DNA from: Sapria himalayana
Lineage: Eukaryota; Streptophyta; Magnoliopsida; Malpighiales; Rafflesiaceae
Length of the DNA stretch: 64,000 nucleotides
Assembly: GCA_029783825.1 (NCBI GenBank)
Contig: JAREIK010016253.1
Coordinates: 149,001-213,000, forward strand
Direction: 5' to 3'
The notes under the pieces were generated by a model that had not been told where the DNA came from, ran no database searches, and saw nothing but the letters and a program-made list of their open reading frames with translations. Shown here piece after piece: positions 12,812 to 24,707 of this stretch (position 1 is its first letter; each line of letters begins with the position of its first letter). The position numbers and the translations under genes were made by a program.

Positions 12812-14274
12812 GAGGCAGTTAAAATATTAATAGATCATATAGGTATAATAGAAGAGGAAAGGTTAACGGCAAAAAATGGGGTTCTCTTGGGGAATATGGT
12901 ATAGATGTATTTGTCTTTCTTAGCAGCGCAGCTCACTCAAAGCTTCATTCATTGGGAGGCAAGATTTGTTGGCACATGCAGTCTAAACCTCATTGCTTTA
13001 TTTCTTTGTTTATTGTATGTTTAAAAGTCTTATTTATGCTTATGAGAACAATGTTTCAAGGTCATGTGTTAATTAATTAGTTAGGATGCTAGAACATTAG
13101 ATGTTGGGGTATAGAATAGGTCCTGCTGTCATTAAGGAAGCAAATTCCAGATTTGGTAAGGTTCAATGAGGGTACAGAAATGAAGCGGCTATGGGGGAAA
13201 AATGGAGCGCAAAGTTGCTGGGATACGGCAATGAATTCCAGAAGTCAAGCAAAGGAAGGCAACAAACTGAACATGAAGACGGCAGGAGTAAAGAGAAGAA
13301 TGGAAAAGTGAAAATAGCAGAACATGGAGGGCAATATAGCGAAAATTATGATATTAGAAGGAATGGAGGCAGTCGGTAGGGGAATTTTTGTCCCTACATT
13401 TACAGGTTTGTTTAGAAAGGAATCTAGGAGGGAGAAAAGAAATAGAATGTATATTTGGCTTGGTTTTCTTGGCTTTCTTAGCAGCGCAGGTATTATACAG
13501 CATACATGATGAAGGGTTAGTCAAGCTCTTGTAACAGCATATAAAGTGTAGAGTGCAGCATATATAGTGAAAGTCAAGGATCTGGAACAGCATATAAAGT
13601 GAAGAACTAGAGGGAGCAAGATTCAAAGGGCTGGAGAAAAAGTGTAGCATGAAGGGTGTTTATGCAATAAAGTTTCAGCTGCTGTGCTGCTGTGCTGCGG
13701 TGCTGAAAACTGCTGTGCTGCGGTGCTGAAAACTGCTGTGCTACTATATGAAAGCTATCGTGCTACTGTATGAAGGGGCTGTGCTGCAGTATGAAGGTTT
13801 CCTTGGAAAGGTGCTGTGAATAGAATAAAGATGTTGTAGGAAAGGCTACTGTGCTACTGTGAAAGAAGCTACAAAGAGGGAGTTTGTCTAACTTGCGGGA
13901 CAGGAATGGAGTAAAGATGCTGTAACAGAAAATAGAAGACAACCTTGGAGTAAAGTTGCGGGACAAGAATGGAAAATCATAAAGCTCAAACAGGAACACA
14001 ACACTCCAATCAAAAGAAAAAGCAACAAGGGGGATTAGCATCAAAATCTGTTCTCCCAAAAACAGATTTATTTACCAATTGGAAATAAGGAAAGAAGAAT
14101 ATAAATAGCCCTGCAGTCTTTTCCTTTAGTTAAGCTTATGTTTATTGTCTGATCATAGTTGAAAAGTTTAAAAAGAGGATAGGAAAGGGTGTAAGAGGGG
14201 AAGGGTAGATATAGTTTGTACAAATGGTATTCCTCCGCCAAAAGAGAGGGCTAATATTAATAAACAACATTTTC
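12812..14274 (+). other. LINE 3' untranslated region
   Basis: About 1.46 kb between the ORF2 end and the A tail, with no conserved reading frame. The motif TTTCTTAGCAGCGCAG occurs twice, near 12916 and 13475. A degenerate GCTGTGCTGC-type repeat with GAAAACTGCTGTGCTG units lies at about 13675-13800. The last 50 bp, including CCTCCGCCAAAAGAGAGGG, are conserved in the minus-strand copy at 23470-23530, as expected for the 3' recognition end of a LINE. Confidence 0.85.
14259..14264 (+). terminator. AATAAA polyadenylation signal of LINE copy 1
   Basis: AATAAA lies about 10 nt before the A tail that starts at 14275. Copy 2 has a comparable AATAAA close to its A tail. Confidence 0.7.
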
Positions 14275-14285
14275 AAAAAAAAAAA

Positions 14286-14302
14286 GATAGATAAATTAGC
14301 AA
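14286..14302. repeat. LINE target-site duplication, right copy
   Basis: Exact repeat of 7469-7485, directly after the A tail (14275-14285). Confidence 0.95.
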
Positions 14303-15620
14303 ATAGATAGATAGATAGATAAATAGATTATAGAAAGATATATAGATAAATAAATAAATAGATAGATAGATAGATAAATAGACAGATAGTTAGATTGATA
14401 TATAGTCGAATAGATAGATAGATCGATTGATAGATAACTAGATAGAAAGATAGACAGATAGGTAGACAGATAGATATTTAGATTGATAGACAAATTCATA
14501 GACATTTTTATATACAAATTAATAGATAGATTGATATTTAGATTAATATTCAAATCGATATATTGATTGATAGATAAATAACTAGATTTATAGATAGATA
14601 AATAGATAGATAGATATATATATATATATATATAGACATATACATAGACAGATACAAAGACAGATAGATAGTCAGATTACTAGACAAATTGATAGAAAGA
14701 TTATTAGATAGATAGATATACAAATATATTGAGAGATAGACATATAGATAGTCATATAGATAGACCTATATATATATAGGTAGAATCTTAGATAGACAAA
14801 TAGATATACAGATAAAGAGATATAGTAAGATAGATAGATATTTTGAAAAATAGATATACAAATAAATAGATTGATAGACAAATTGATAGACAAATATATG
14901 GATAGAGAGAGAGAGAGAGAGATAGACAGACAAATAGATAGACAAATGGATGGACAGATTGATAGATAGATAGACTGATAGATAGTTAGATAGATAGATA
15001 GATTTATAGTTAAATAAAAAGATTGATAGATAGATTTATAGATAGATAGAAAGATAGATAGATTGATTGATTGATAGAAAGATTGATAAATAGATTGATA
15101 GATATGTTGATAGATAGATTGATATATAGATAGATAGATTGAGTGATAGATAGATAGACTAATAGATAGATTGATAGATTGATTGATAGACTGATAGTTC
15201 AACAAATGTTTAGATGGATTGATATAGAAAGAGATAGACAAATAGATATACAAATAGATAGATCGACAAGTAGAAATACAAATATATAGAAATATAGATA
15301 GACAAATAGATAGATAGATAAACAAATACATAGACAAATTGGTAGTTTTATTCATAGATCGATAGATAGATAGATAAAAATATAGACAAAAAGATAGATA
15401 AATAGAAAAAAATATAAATAGACACTTAGATAGATAGATAGACATATAGATCGATATATAGATAGACATATACATTGATTAATTTATTGATAGAAAGATA
15501 AACTGATAATAGATAGATAGACAGACAGATTGATAAAAAGATACACATAAATATAGATAGATTGTTTGATACAAATATAAATAAATATATAGACATATAG
15601 ATAAATAGATAGATAGATAT
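14286..15620. repeat. GATA satellite array 3
   Basis: Same degenerate GATA satellite and strand as arrays 1 and 2. It contains a GA-rich tract near 14905 and a (TA)n tract near 14615. It joins the right inverted-repeat arm at about 15620. Confidence 0.95.
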
Positions 15621-15625
15621 CTAAA

Positions 15626-16880
15626 GAAATTTTGCTAGAGAAATTATTTCTAGTTAATATTTGATGGATTAGCTCGGAAATTGTAAGAAATGTGTGATTT
15701 TACTTTCAATTACAAATTTTTACTGATTTGTGGTGGATTAGAGATGGAAATTTTCTATATTAAAATGTCCTTAGCTGATATTATTCTAAATTTTAGCGCA
15801 AAGAATGATAGCAATTTTAGCAATGACTTTACAAATGGAATATCCCTAGCTAATTAACTTGAAAAAATCACTCTAAAAAATTTACTAGAAAAATCTTTTT
15901 TTGATTATATATTAATTACAAGAGATTAGTCCTTAAAATATAATTTTCACATAATATATACAATTAGTTAGAGATTTTTCCCTAACTATTTTAGTTAGTG
16001 ATTATTTCCATCATTAATCTAAATTGATTTTTTTGTTTTATATATTATTTGTTTTAATATTTGATGTACTTTTTTATATTAAAGGTTTGTAATAGTCTAT
16101 AGATGAGTGATCATTGAAAGACACCTCCTCATATAATTAGAATAATAGGATATTATAAATAAATAATTTCAAAAAAATATAAATACGAATAAAAATTTAT
16201 ATTAATAAAGATTAAAATAACTATTTTTTTGATTATTATATTTTTAAAAAATATATAAATTAATATTTGAATTAATTAATAAAGATATTTAAATATATGT
16301 ATTAATACATACATTAAATAAATAATTCTATAATTATAAACAATTTTAAATATATTTGAAATAATTTATGAACATACACAAACATTTGTATTAATAAAAA
16401 CCTAAAATCATTATTTGTTTATTTATAAAAAAATATTTGCAAATAATCTGAATTAACAAATAAACAATTAAATATTTATATTAATAAAAACTTAAAAAAT
16501 AATTTAATGATTATAGGAAATTTTTAAAAAAATTATTACTAAAAGATTTGAAAAAAAAAATCATATTTTTCATTAACTTTAAAATAAAATAAATTGATAA
16601 TTATGAATAAATAAATTTATGTTTTAATTACATCCAAAAATTTTTGATGAATTATAAAAAAAATTTCTCCAAAGTGCTTATTAAAAGTATACTTCAGGTG
16701 TTTTTTTAGGGTATAAAAAAGTTTTTTAAAATATTACTAATGATATTTTTTGTCATAAACACACTTAAAATTATTTTTAGCCATATTAACACTTTTTAAA
16801 ATCACTACCCAATGATCCTAAGATAGTTTTAATTCAAGTTTAATTTTTGTCACTACTAAAATTTATAAGAATTAAAGTAT
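15626..16880 (-). repeat. Right arm of the 1.25-kb inverted repeat pair
   Basis: Reverse complement of the 890-2160 block. The inner 400 bp (15626-16030) carry CCCTAGCTAA and other CACTA subterminal words. The middle matches at the AAAGGTTTGTA segment (about 16082) and at ATTATTTGTTTTAATAT (about 16045). The outer end matches at ATATTACTAATGATATTT (about 16730) and at the AAACTTGA/TTATAAATTT region. The (TG)n tract of the left arm is missing here. Confidence 0.75.
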
Positions 16881-17068
16881 TGAGTAAATACTTATAGTAA
16901 AATAAAAAAGAAAATATAAAATTAAATTAAATTAAAAAAATATCTATTCTTAGAATAATAAATAAATAAATAAATATTAATATTTTAAAATTAAAACAAG
17001 TTAAACATGAACAATAACTTAATTGATTGCTTATCAATGAGAAAACTAAAGGAAATGAACCCACTATT

Positions 17069-20000
17069 ATGAAGAGAGCAATAGTTCCTCATGCTCTAGT
17101 TTCGCTCTAACTTTTCTATCTGGCTGCTGATCAAAGCAATTTATTTTTTGTGCATTCCAATTGGAACCACTACTTGTTGATTACTTGATTCTAGTCACAG
17201 GACTATTCGACTTCGATTTACTTGTATTTTTTTCAAGTGGAAATCATGTGAATGCAGAAGTAGATTTGTCGATGCCAGTTGATCCACCCTAAATCAAGGA
17301 TAGACTTGGTTCCGTGCCAAATGGCATATCGAATGATTCTGATGTTGTGAAAAGTTTCACATCTACGTTCATTCTTGTTTCGTAAATCTTATGTGGAGAA
17401 GCGATGTCTTGGTTATGATCTTCATTATTTTAAGGAAGTGGAGTTGATTTCGAATAGATCTCTACTATGAGGTAATACAGAAAAATTCTAGTTCCAGGCC
17501 AAGGTTTCCAGGCTGATGGATATCATCATAAACTCTTTTTACAATAAAAAAGATATTTTCTTCAGAGAGTTGATTTCTAATGCCTCTAACGTACGCATTG
17601 TTTTGGAATTTTGTTTTTGTGTTCCTTCTTGTAATGCTTCCCAGATTCAAGTGTTGTCCCATGTAGACACTAGAAAAAATTAGGTTTCTCTCCCTCACTG
17701 ATAGGGATGTTTTCGGTGAAGGCAACGATGCCAAGCTCAAGATCCAGGTTTGCTTCATTGCTTGCTTGTTTAGCTCATGAAAATTGATTTTCAATGGATG
17801 TGCATTGAAATTGGGTGTGAGTGCAGATAATGTTGGATAAAGAGAAGAGGATTCTTTATATTCATGATTATAGCATATGCATGATTGAGGATTTGATCAA
17901 GAACTTAGGGATGATTGCCGAATCAGGAACTTCAGGTATTCACTAGAAATTTCTCAAAGCTTGTCAAATTTTTATGGATGATAATGAAGGATAAAGGCTG
18001 GCAACATTCGTGAAGAAAATGTAGATTAGTAGAGATATTAATCTGATTGGCCAATTTGGAATTGGATTCTACCATGTGTATCTTGTTGCATATTATGTGA
18101 AAGGTGTTAACAAACCTAACAAAGACAAGCAATAAGCCATCTAGGGCCATGTATCATGCTTTAAAATTCTTTTGAAAATTACTCTTCACTTTTTCGTGGT
18201 GGTCTTTCAAGCATGTATGAAAATCCAAGGCAGATGGAACATTTTCAATCTCTGAGGACACGTGGAATGAACTAGTTGGAAGGGGAACTAAAATTAGATT
18301 GCATCTAAAAGATGAAGTTGGGGAATATGTTGATGAGTGCAAGTTGAAGGTTCATGTGTATCCTGTGTGCTAGTTTCTAATTATCCATTCTGAGTGCTAT
18401 CAACTTTTTGGATTTAGGAACTGGTGAAAAAGTATTCTGAATTCATTAACTTACCAATTAATTTATGGACAAGCAAATATGTTGATGTAGAGGTTCATGC
18501 AGATGATGATGAGTCAAATAAAGAAGAAGATGATGCAGGCATGCGATTGACAAAAAAAGCTATTATGTTCATCCGACCATTTATAATTATCAAACGTGAT
18601 TTTTTCCATTGCAGAAAGCATTTCTAGGATGGGATCTGAGATGGATAAGATGGAGGATGAGGATGGTGAAGATCATGAAGAGAAAGAGGGGAAAGAAAAC
18701 CCAATGACAAAAACAATCATTAAAACCACATACGGGTGTGAGAGCTTCTAAATGATGTAAAGGCAATTTGGCTTAGGAATCCAAGGGAGGTTACAGAGGA
18801 AGAATACCAAAAGTCATATCAATCTTTGTCAAAGGATTTCAGCGATGAGAAGCCTACGGCATGGAGTTACTTCACTATAGAAGGTGACGTAGAGTTCAAG
18901 ACTCTTCTTTTTATTCCTCCAAATGCTCTTCATGATTTGTACTAAAGTTTTTTCAATACCAACAAGGCCAACTTGAAGCTGTATGTGAGATGGGTATTTG
19001 TTTTTGACGAGTTTGATGAACTTCTGCCTAAATACCTCAGCTTATTGAAGGGGCTTGTTGATTCAGATATGCTGCCGCTCAATGTTTCTCGAGAGATGAT
19101 GCAACAATATGGCAACTAGAAACTGATCAAGAAGATGCTAATCAGAAAGATGCTTGACATGATAAACAAACTCGAAGTGAAGGATCCATTTGAGAGTGTT
19201 GATGATGATGACAATCAGACTAGTATAGATGTCGACTCATCATCTAGCAATGCAAATGGGAGGGGGAAATATGCAAGGTTTTGGAAAGAATTTGGAAAGT
19301 CTATTAAAATCAACATAATTGAGGATGCTGCAAATAGAAATCATCTGGAAAAACTTCTATGATTCGAAGCACCAAGTAAGATGGCAAGTTTACATCTTTG
19401 GATAATTACATCTTCAAGATGAAGCTGGAGGAAAGAAACTTGTTCTATATAACATGAACTAACATGGGGCAACTAGAAGAATCTCCCTTTTTAGAAAGAG
19501 CCAAGAAGAAAGGATACGAGGTCATCTTCTTCATGGACCTAGTTGATGAGTATTTGATGCAGTACCTGATGTAACATTAAGAAAAAAAATTCTAGAATGT
19601 CCTCTAAGAAGGATTAAAAGTAAGCAAAACTACCATGGAGAAAGAAGTGAAGGCCATGTTCAAGGAGCTGACCAAGTGGTGGATGAGTGTCCTGGAGAGC
19701 ATGAAGGTGGATGATGTGAAGATCAGTGATAATGTAGTCACAGTCTCTATCATATGCAAGCAAGTAGAGCTACATGCATTGAAAAAGGGTGCTTGAGATT
19801 AACCAGAGGCACCCAATTATCAAGGAGCTACGTGAGAGGGTCACAACCAATCCCGTGTAAATACTTCTTTCTCAAGAGCCTGATCGAATTCCATTCTTCT
19901 GATTCTCCCTCTACACGTCTCTGTAGGATGAACACATAAGGCAAATAGCTAGGCTAATGTACCAGATTGCATTAATGGAGAGCAGTTTCAACCTTGATAA

Positions 20001-20178
20001 TCTTAAAAGATTCACTTCTCAAATAAACAATTCCATATGGTATAGCCTCGACACTAGCCCTGATGCAGATGTTAAAGATGATGATGCTGAAGAAATGGTT
20101 CTTGAACCAAAAACCAAAGCAAACTCTAGCGAGGTGGTTGATAAAGTCCATGGTGATGATTTCAAAGATGTACTGTAA
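17069..20178 (+). pseudogene. Endoplasmin (GRP94/HSP90.7) pseudogene with retained introns
   Basis: Endoplasmin is the HSP90-family ATP-driven chaperone of the ER lumen. A start near 17069 (MKRAIVPHAL) resembles the plant signal peptide. It is followed by NAEVDLSMPVDPP near 17250. The N-terminal ATPase signature region ([19 protein letters not shown], then ISNASN) lies at about 17515-17590, with INLIGQFGIGFYHVYLVA near 18040. Middle-domain text includes KKYSEFINLPINLW (18424 on), [23 protein letters not shown] and [10 protein letters not shown] (about 19080). The C-terminal part includes [12 protein letters not shown] and ALMESSFNLDNL. The end reads KDVL then stop, where the ER-retention tetrapeptide KDEL is expected. 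At least one intron with consensus ends is visible at about 18349-18418, so this is a DNA-level duplicate and not a processed copy. Stops and frameshifts are scattered throughout. Confidence 0.9.
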
Positions 20179-23070
20179 CTTTATCATCTATTTTAATCAT
20201 TGATTTATGTATTTGATCAATTTTGAGGAAGTGTTTTCTCCTCTAGCTCTGTTTATGTGAGCTAATAAGTTATTTATGAGTTAGTGTTTAATTCATCTAT
20301 TTTTTGTCACATTTTTTCAACTAAAAACGAAATGAAAAGCTCAAATTTCAAAAAAAACCTAATCGATTTCATATTAATTAATTGTGTATCATCATGTTTA
20401 TAAGAATCTTAATGCTTTTCAAGTTGACATTTGGTTTGTGTATCATTTGTTGTGTCTATTCAATTGATGGCATCATCTCATTTTGTTAGGTTTGAGTTTT
20501 TTAATTCTTTCAGTTACAAGACACGTTGATCAGATATTCAGAGACATTCAAAAGCCAATGTGCAGTTGAAGAATTCATCTCTTACATGCAACACATATTA
20601 TAGTCATAATTTGTTTAGTGACATTTTTTTGTTCCATGACTATTGCTCTATTTACAAATCGGTTCTATCTCAGCAAGAAATGCTTTAACTCTCATTAGCT
20701 TGCAATTGCGAATCTACTCTCTAAAACTCATTACAAGTACCAGTCATAAGTGACAGAAGGTTATATTTTCAAATCCCTAGTGCATTTGCAAATCCACTCT
20801 CTATTATTATTAAAATGATTGGATTGCTTTACACTTGCATTAAACACATGGAAGATTGATATTTTCACATTGTTATATAGTCCATCTATCAATATATGCT
20901 TGGTTAAGGATCACAGAAAGTAGAGAACAAATGCACATGGGATTGATGTGAGCTGGTGTGATTTATAATTGATTGTATTATATAATTGTATTTTTGCTTG
21001 ATTATATTATAAATGTGTTTTGATGAGAGTGACGTGATTGAATTATAATATAATAGGCTTGGATTCATATCTTATGAAGGTGAGTTAGCCCCACGAATTT
21101 GAGAAGTGATCTAAGTCGTTTGCACTTCCCATTGTCACAATGACATCACCACTTTGGAATTGAGTTGAAAGAAATACAAATCAAGCAAAGCAAATCTATG
21201 TGAAGCATTAGATTAGAATGATGAGGCTTTATTCACAATGATCAAATGACTCACTTTTATATCAATGGCAAGCTCATGTTTCACTACTGTGCCATCTCAT
21301 GCTTTTCCAACACAGTAATCTACTCTAGATGTTCTGTTAAAGTGAACTCAGCCACATAGCTATACAAAATATGTCTGCTAAGCTTTAAGGTAGCCAAAGG
21401 TTCGACCCACCCAAACCACAATGTGACTAATCCATATTTTTAAGATCATCAAAAGGATCACAAATGGAGAAAAAGATTACTCTTTCGAATGTGTAGGAGA
21501 TTCAAGAATGACCACCATAGCCTTTTAAGTCCTATTGTGATGGAAGAGACCTAATGGTTACATTAGGAGCACCAAAGTGAAACCAAATATATCATCACTA
21601 TATTCTATTATTCTTGATGGATGAACATTGAAGAGATCTCTACTTGGAGGATGGAAACCTAAATCAGATCTTCCATGATTGGTAGATATGTACCTAAACA
21701 AAGAGATCATGTTAAATGGGTTGATCACACATAATTTTCCAGTGGATGAGATTAATGAAGTTTTTGCTCTCATGAGAAAATGTTTTCCATGTTGTAGATG
21801 CTACAAAAATATATGATCAAAATAAAAGTGATAATCCTAGTTTGTATATATTACTTTTTTCTCTAACTCCTGTAAAGCTTGTTAAGGAGGCTGACTAGAT
21901 CGACAAAGGATTTGCATGTGGGGTCGTCAAGGTTGTTAAGTTTGTTACTTTTTTTGTTAAATATGGTTGTTGATCATCCTCTAGCAATTTCAATGACAGA
22001 TGGAGCAAAATAGATATTCTAGTATCAAGTGTGTTTGGTGATACTAAGGGGAGTAAAAGTGTGACACATGTTTCTATTGACACAAAAACTTTTTCCGTTT
22101 GGTCTCTTGGTGTCAACACTAAAGAAATAGAATATTTCTTCATGGAGGAAGGTAGGTAATTGTGATTTTGTCTTGCTGCCAAATATTACTTGGGAAGTTA
22201 AAGATTTGGTAAATTTGTGAGTTATCGTCTAAAGTGTGATTATTTTCCAATCTGAATGCAATCTATAAAACATGAATTTACCGATATACTATTTTTTATG
22301 TTTAATGTTGTGTATGTTGTTAATCTCTCTATTCAGTTTTTTTCTTTTTTTCAGCTATTGGATAATTTAGCTACTGAAAATTCAAAAGTGGATTGGAGGA
22401 ACCCATTTTACGTGAATTTGATTGATCATACTTCATTCACCATTATTGTTGCAGCAAGCAGGATTGTTTTTCTATTCCCTCATTCCTCATATTGCTTGTA
22501 TGTGTTCCTTGATCCTTTGAATTCAAGATACACACTTTGAATTAATCTATCCATTGTTTTATTAAATTTTTTTTGTGGCTCATTTGTTCATGTTCACCCT
22601 ATATTAATAGGTGGCTATCTGGTAATATCTCATTATTAAATTACTGAAATTGGATGTGTTTGTTCTAATTTTCATTTGTGTAAATATTAATGTGTATGAT
22701 TGTTTGTAATCTAAGTAAACAAGTATAAATCATATCTAGTGAACAAGGCTCCAACTTTGCTTGGAATTTGGGTGATATTCATATATCAATAGTGTTATTA
22801 TTAAAACTTAAACTAGTTATATCTGAAAAGTCTCAAACCCAAGTCGTATCATCATTGGATGTATATCTCAAACCTAAGATGTTTGTTTGTAATCTAAGTA
22901 TAAAACATAAATTAAATAGTTTAGAAAATTCATTGTTCGGAAAGCACTTCATTGGAGTAGTAATATGTTTGGTTTTGATGCCATTGCCTTATTTTATAAT
23001 TTCTTTTTTTGAAATTTTATAGCAATCAAGTGATGCACAATCATCAGGCTAAAAAAGATTTACCATTGTC
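20179..23070. other. No recognised gene; possible unidentified remnant at 22340-22560
   Basis: About 2.9 kb without a convincing coding region. A segment near 22340-22540 follows a pyrimidine-rich tract ending in CAG and reads LLDNLATENSKVDWRNPFYV. This could be an exon of an unknown gene or transposon, but I cannot assign a family. The 84-codon open frame at 22768-23022 has no recognisable motif. Confidence 0.6.
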
Positions 23071-23230
23071 ATCCATATATAAAGTACCATCCACATAAGT
23101 GTGCATTGCTATTTCTTATGAAATGAAGTTTTGTTTGTAATATGCTGGTTCGAAGTCATTAATGATGAGGTATGTTTGGTAGAATGTGATTTAGAAATAA
23201 TAGTTGTAAATAATATTAGATTCATTTGAA
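23071..23230 (+). repeat. 160-bp direct repeat, copy A (partner 27544-27703)
   Basis: Nearly identical to 27544-27703 (a few substitutions in 160 bp), beginning ATCCATATATAAAGTACC and ending ATTCATTTGAA. Both copies are followed by related TATC satellite text, so this marks a tandem duplication. Copy A is interrupted further on by LINE copy 2. Confidence 0.93.
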
Positions 23231-23461
23231 TGATATATATCTATATCTATTTTATGTGTATATAGATAGATATATATGTTTAAATGTCTATCTATATATC
23301 TATATATTTTGATATCTGTCTATCAATATATTAGTCGATCTATCTAACACTCTATTTCCTATCTTGACTATATTTCTATATATATATATGTATATCTATT
23401 TATCTACCTATTTATATATTTTCTATATGTATATATATATATATATATCTATTTATATATC
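23229..23461. repeat. TATC satellite array 4 (left of LINE copy 2)
   Basis: Degenerate TATC repeat, opposite strand to arrays 1-3. Its text from about 23270 on is nearly the same as 27953-28110, including words such as ATATTAGTCGATCTATCTAA. It is therefore part of the tandemly duplicated unit. Confidence 0.9.
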
Positions 23462-23529
23462 TTTTTTTTATAAAGTTTTATTTTATTAATAATAACCCTC
23501 TCTTTTGGCGGAGGAATACCGTTAATACA

Positions 23530-24690
23530 AACTATCATTTACCCTTAACCCTTTTACACCCATTCTTCAAATAAAGATAAATTACATTTCACCAATCTAA
23601 TAAAATGTAATCTTATTTGTGCTATGGTTATGTTATTCTATGTCTCTTTTCTTTGCCTTTTTGTGCCAGGAAGTATTCATTCTGAATTTTAATGGCTAAC
23701 TTTATGATTGTAGCTAATCCATTGTCTTGCTTTCACAATCTTTCGATGAGTATAATAAACTTTATCTTGCTTCTTTCTATGTTTCTGTGCTTCTCTAGTG
23801 TCTTGTATCTTTTAAATCTATATCTTTGACACTCCCTACAGCAGTTTCCAACTAGCTCGAGTCCTGAGTCATCTCGTGCCATCTTTAGTCTCTAGCAAGG
23901 TCTTTGAGAATTTCTAGGGGCTGTCCTCCCAAGTGTTTATTGTTGGTTGCTGCTAATTATATCCAGATTGGCCCTTCACCTGCAAGTTTTTTGCCCTGCA
24001 CAAGATCAAGTGTATCATACACGTAACTGAACCCTTTATCCACCCTTCTCTGTACAAACCAAATTAGCTATTTGCTTGATACTTCAAGAACCGATCCATT
24101 GCTGTTCAAGTTGTTTGGAGTGCTCTGCCTTCTTCCATCTTTTTTCTCTTTATTCATCTCTTGTCTTCTTTAACTTTTACAGGCTACAGCTTGACACATG
24201 TATATTATAGAGTTCTAGCAAATTTCCAGAAACAGACTTCCAACAACACACATTTTTAAAAAACAGACTTCCAGCAACACACACTTAATAAACACGGACT
24301 TCCAGCAAAATATAACACAGACTTCCAGCAACTAGACTCAATATAATACAAACTTCTAACAATAACATTAAACAGATATCTAGCCTTCCATGTAGTATCA
24401 TCCACCGAGCTAAGGACTGAAGGGTTTCTTATGTAGATTCGATTTTGAGTACATATATACCTACAGAAAAGACTACATATCTATACATCCATTACCTTTT
24501 CCCGAGCCAACCCCCTAATTTTATTTCAACTTAGTTTCGCTTGCTTCTTTCATTTCTACCTGTAGAAAAAAAAAAACAGAAAAACCACGCATGCAAAAGC
24601 CACTTATCTTATCCCTTATGTGATTGCCTTACCCACTTATATCGATCACCCCTCAGGACCAGGGTGATCCATTATGCAATCTTATTTGCC
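23530..24690 (-). other. 3' UTR of LINE copy 2
   Basis: No conserved frame between the 3'-end block and the RNase H remnant. The plus strand near 24240-24370 has several degenerate copies of ACAGACTTCCAGCAAC. These are not obviously equivalent to the GCTGTGCTGC repeats in copy 1's 3' UTR. Confidence 0.65.
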
Positions 24691-24707
24691 TATTTGATCG
24701 GCAAGTT

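Larger units (their letters stand above)
7486..14285 (+). mobile_element. Full-length plant L1-type LINE, copy 1
   Basis: A 6.8-kb non-LTR retrotransposon inserted in GATA satellite. In order it has a short 5' UTR with two GAGAGAGAAA boxes (about 7495-7540), ORF1 with DUF4283 and a CCHC knuckle, and ORF2 with endonuclease, reverse transcriptase, zinc-binding and RNase H domains. A 1.46-kb 3' UTR, an AATAAA box and an 11-nt A tail follow. A 17-bp perfect target duplication flanks it. Both ORFs carry several nonsense and frameshift mutations, so this copy is dead despite its intact ends. A second copy lies on the minus strand at 23462-27053. Confidence 0.95.

Noticed and set aside
17465..18342. 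Minus-strand open frames over the endoplasmin relic
   Set aside because: The plus strand carries HSP90 signatures at the same positions, so these are antisense shadows.
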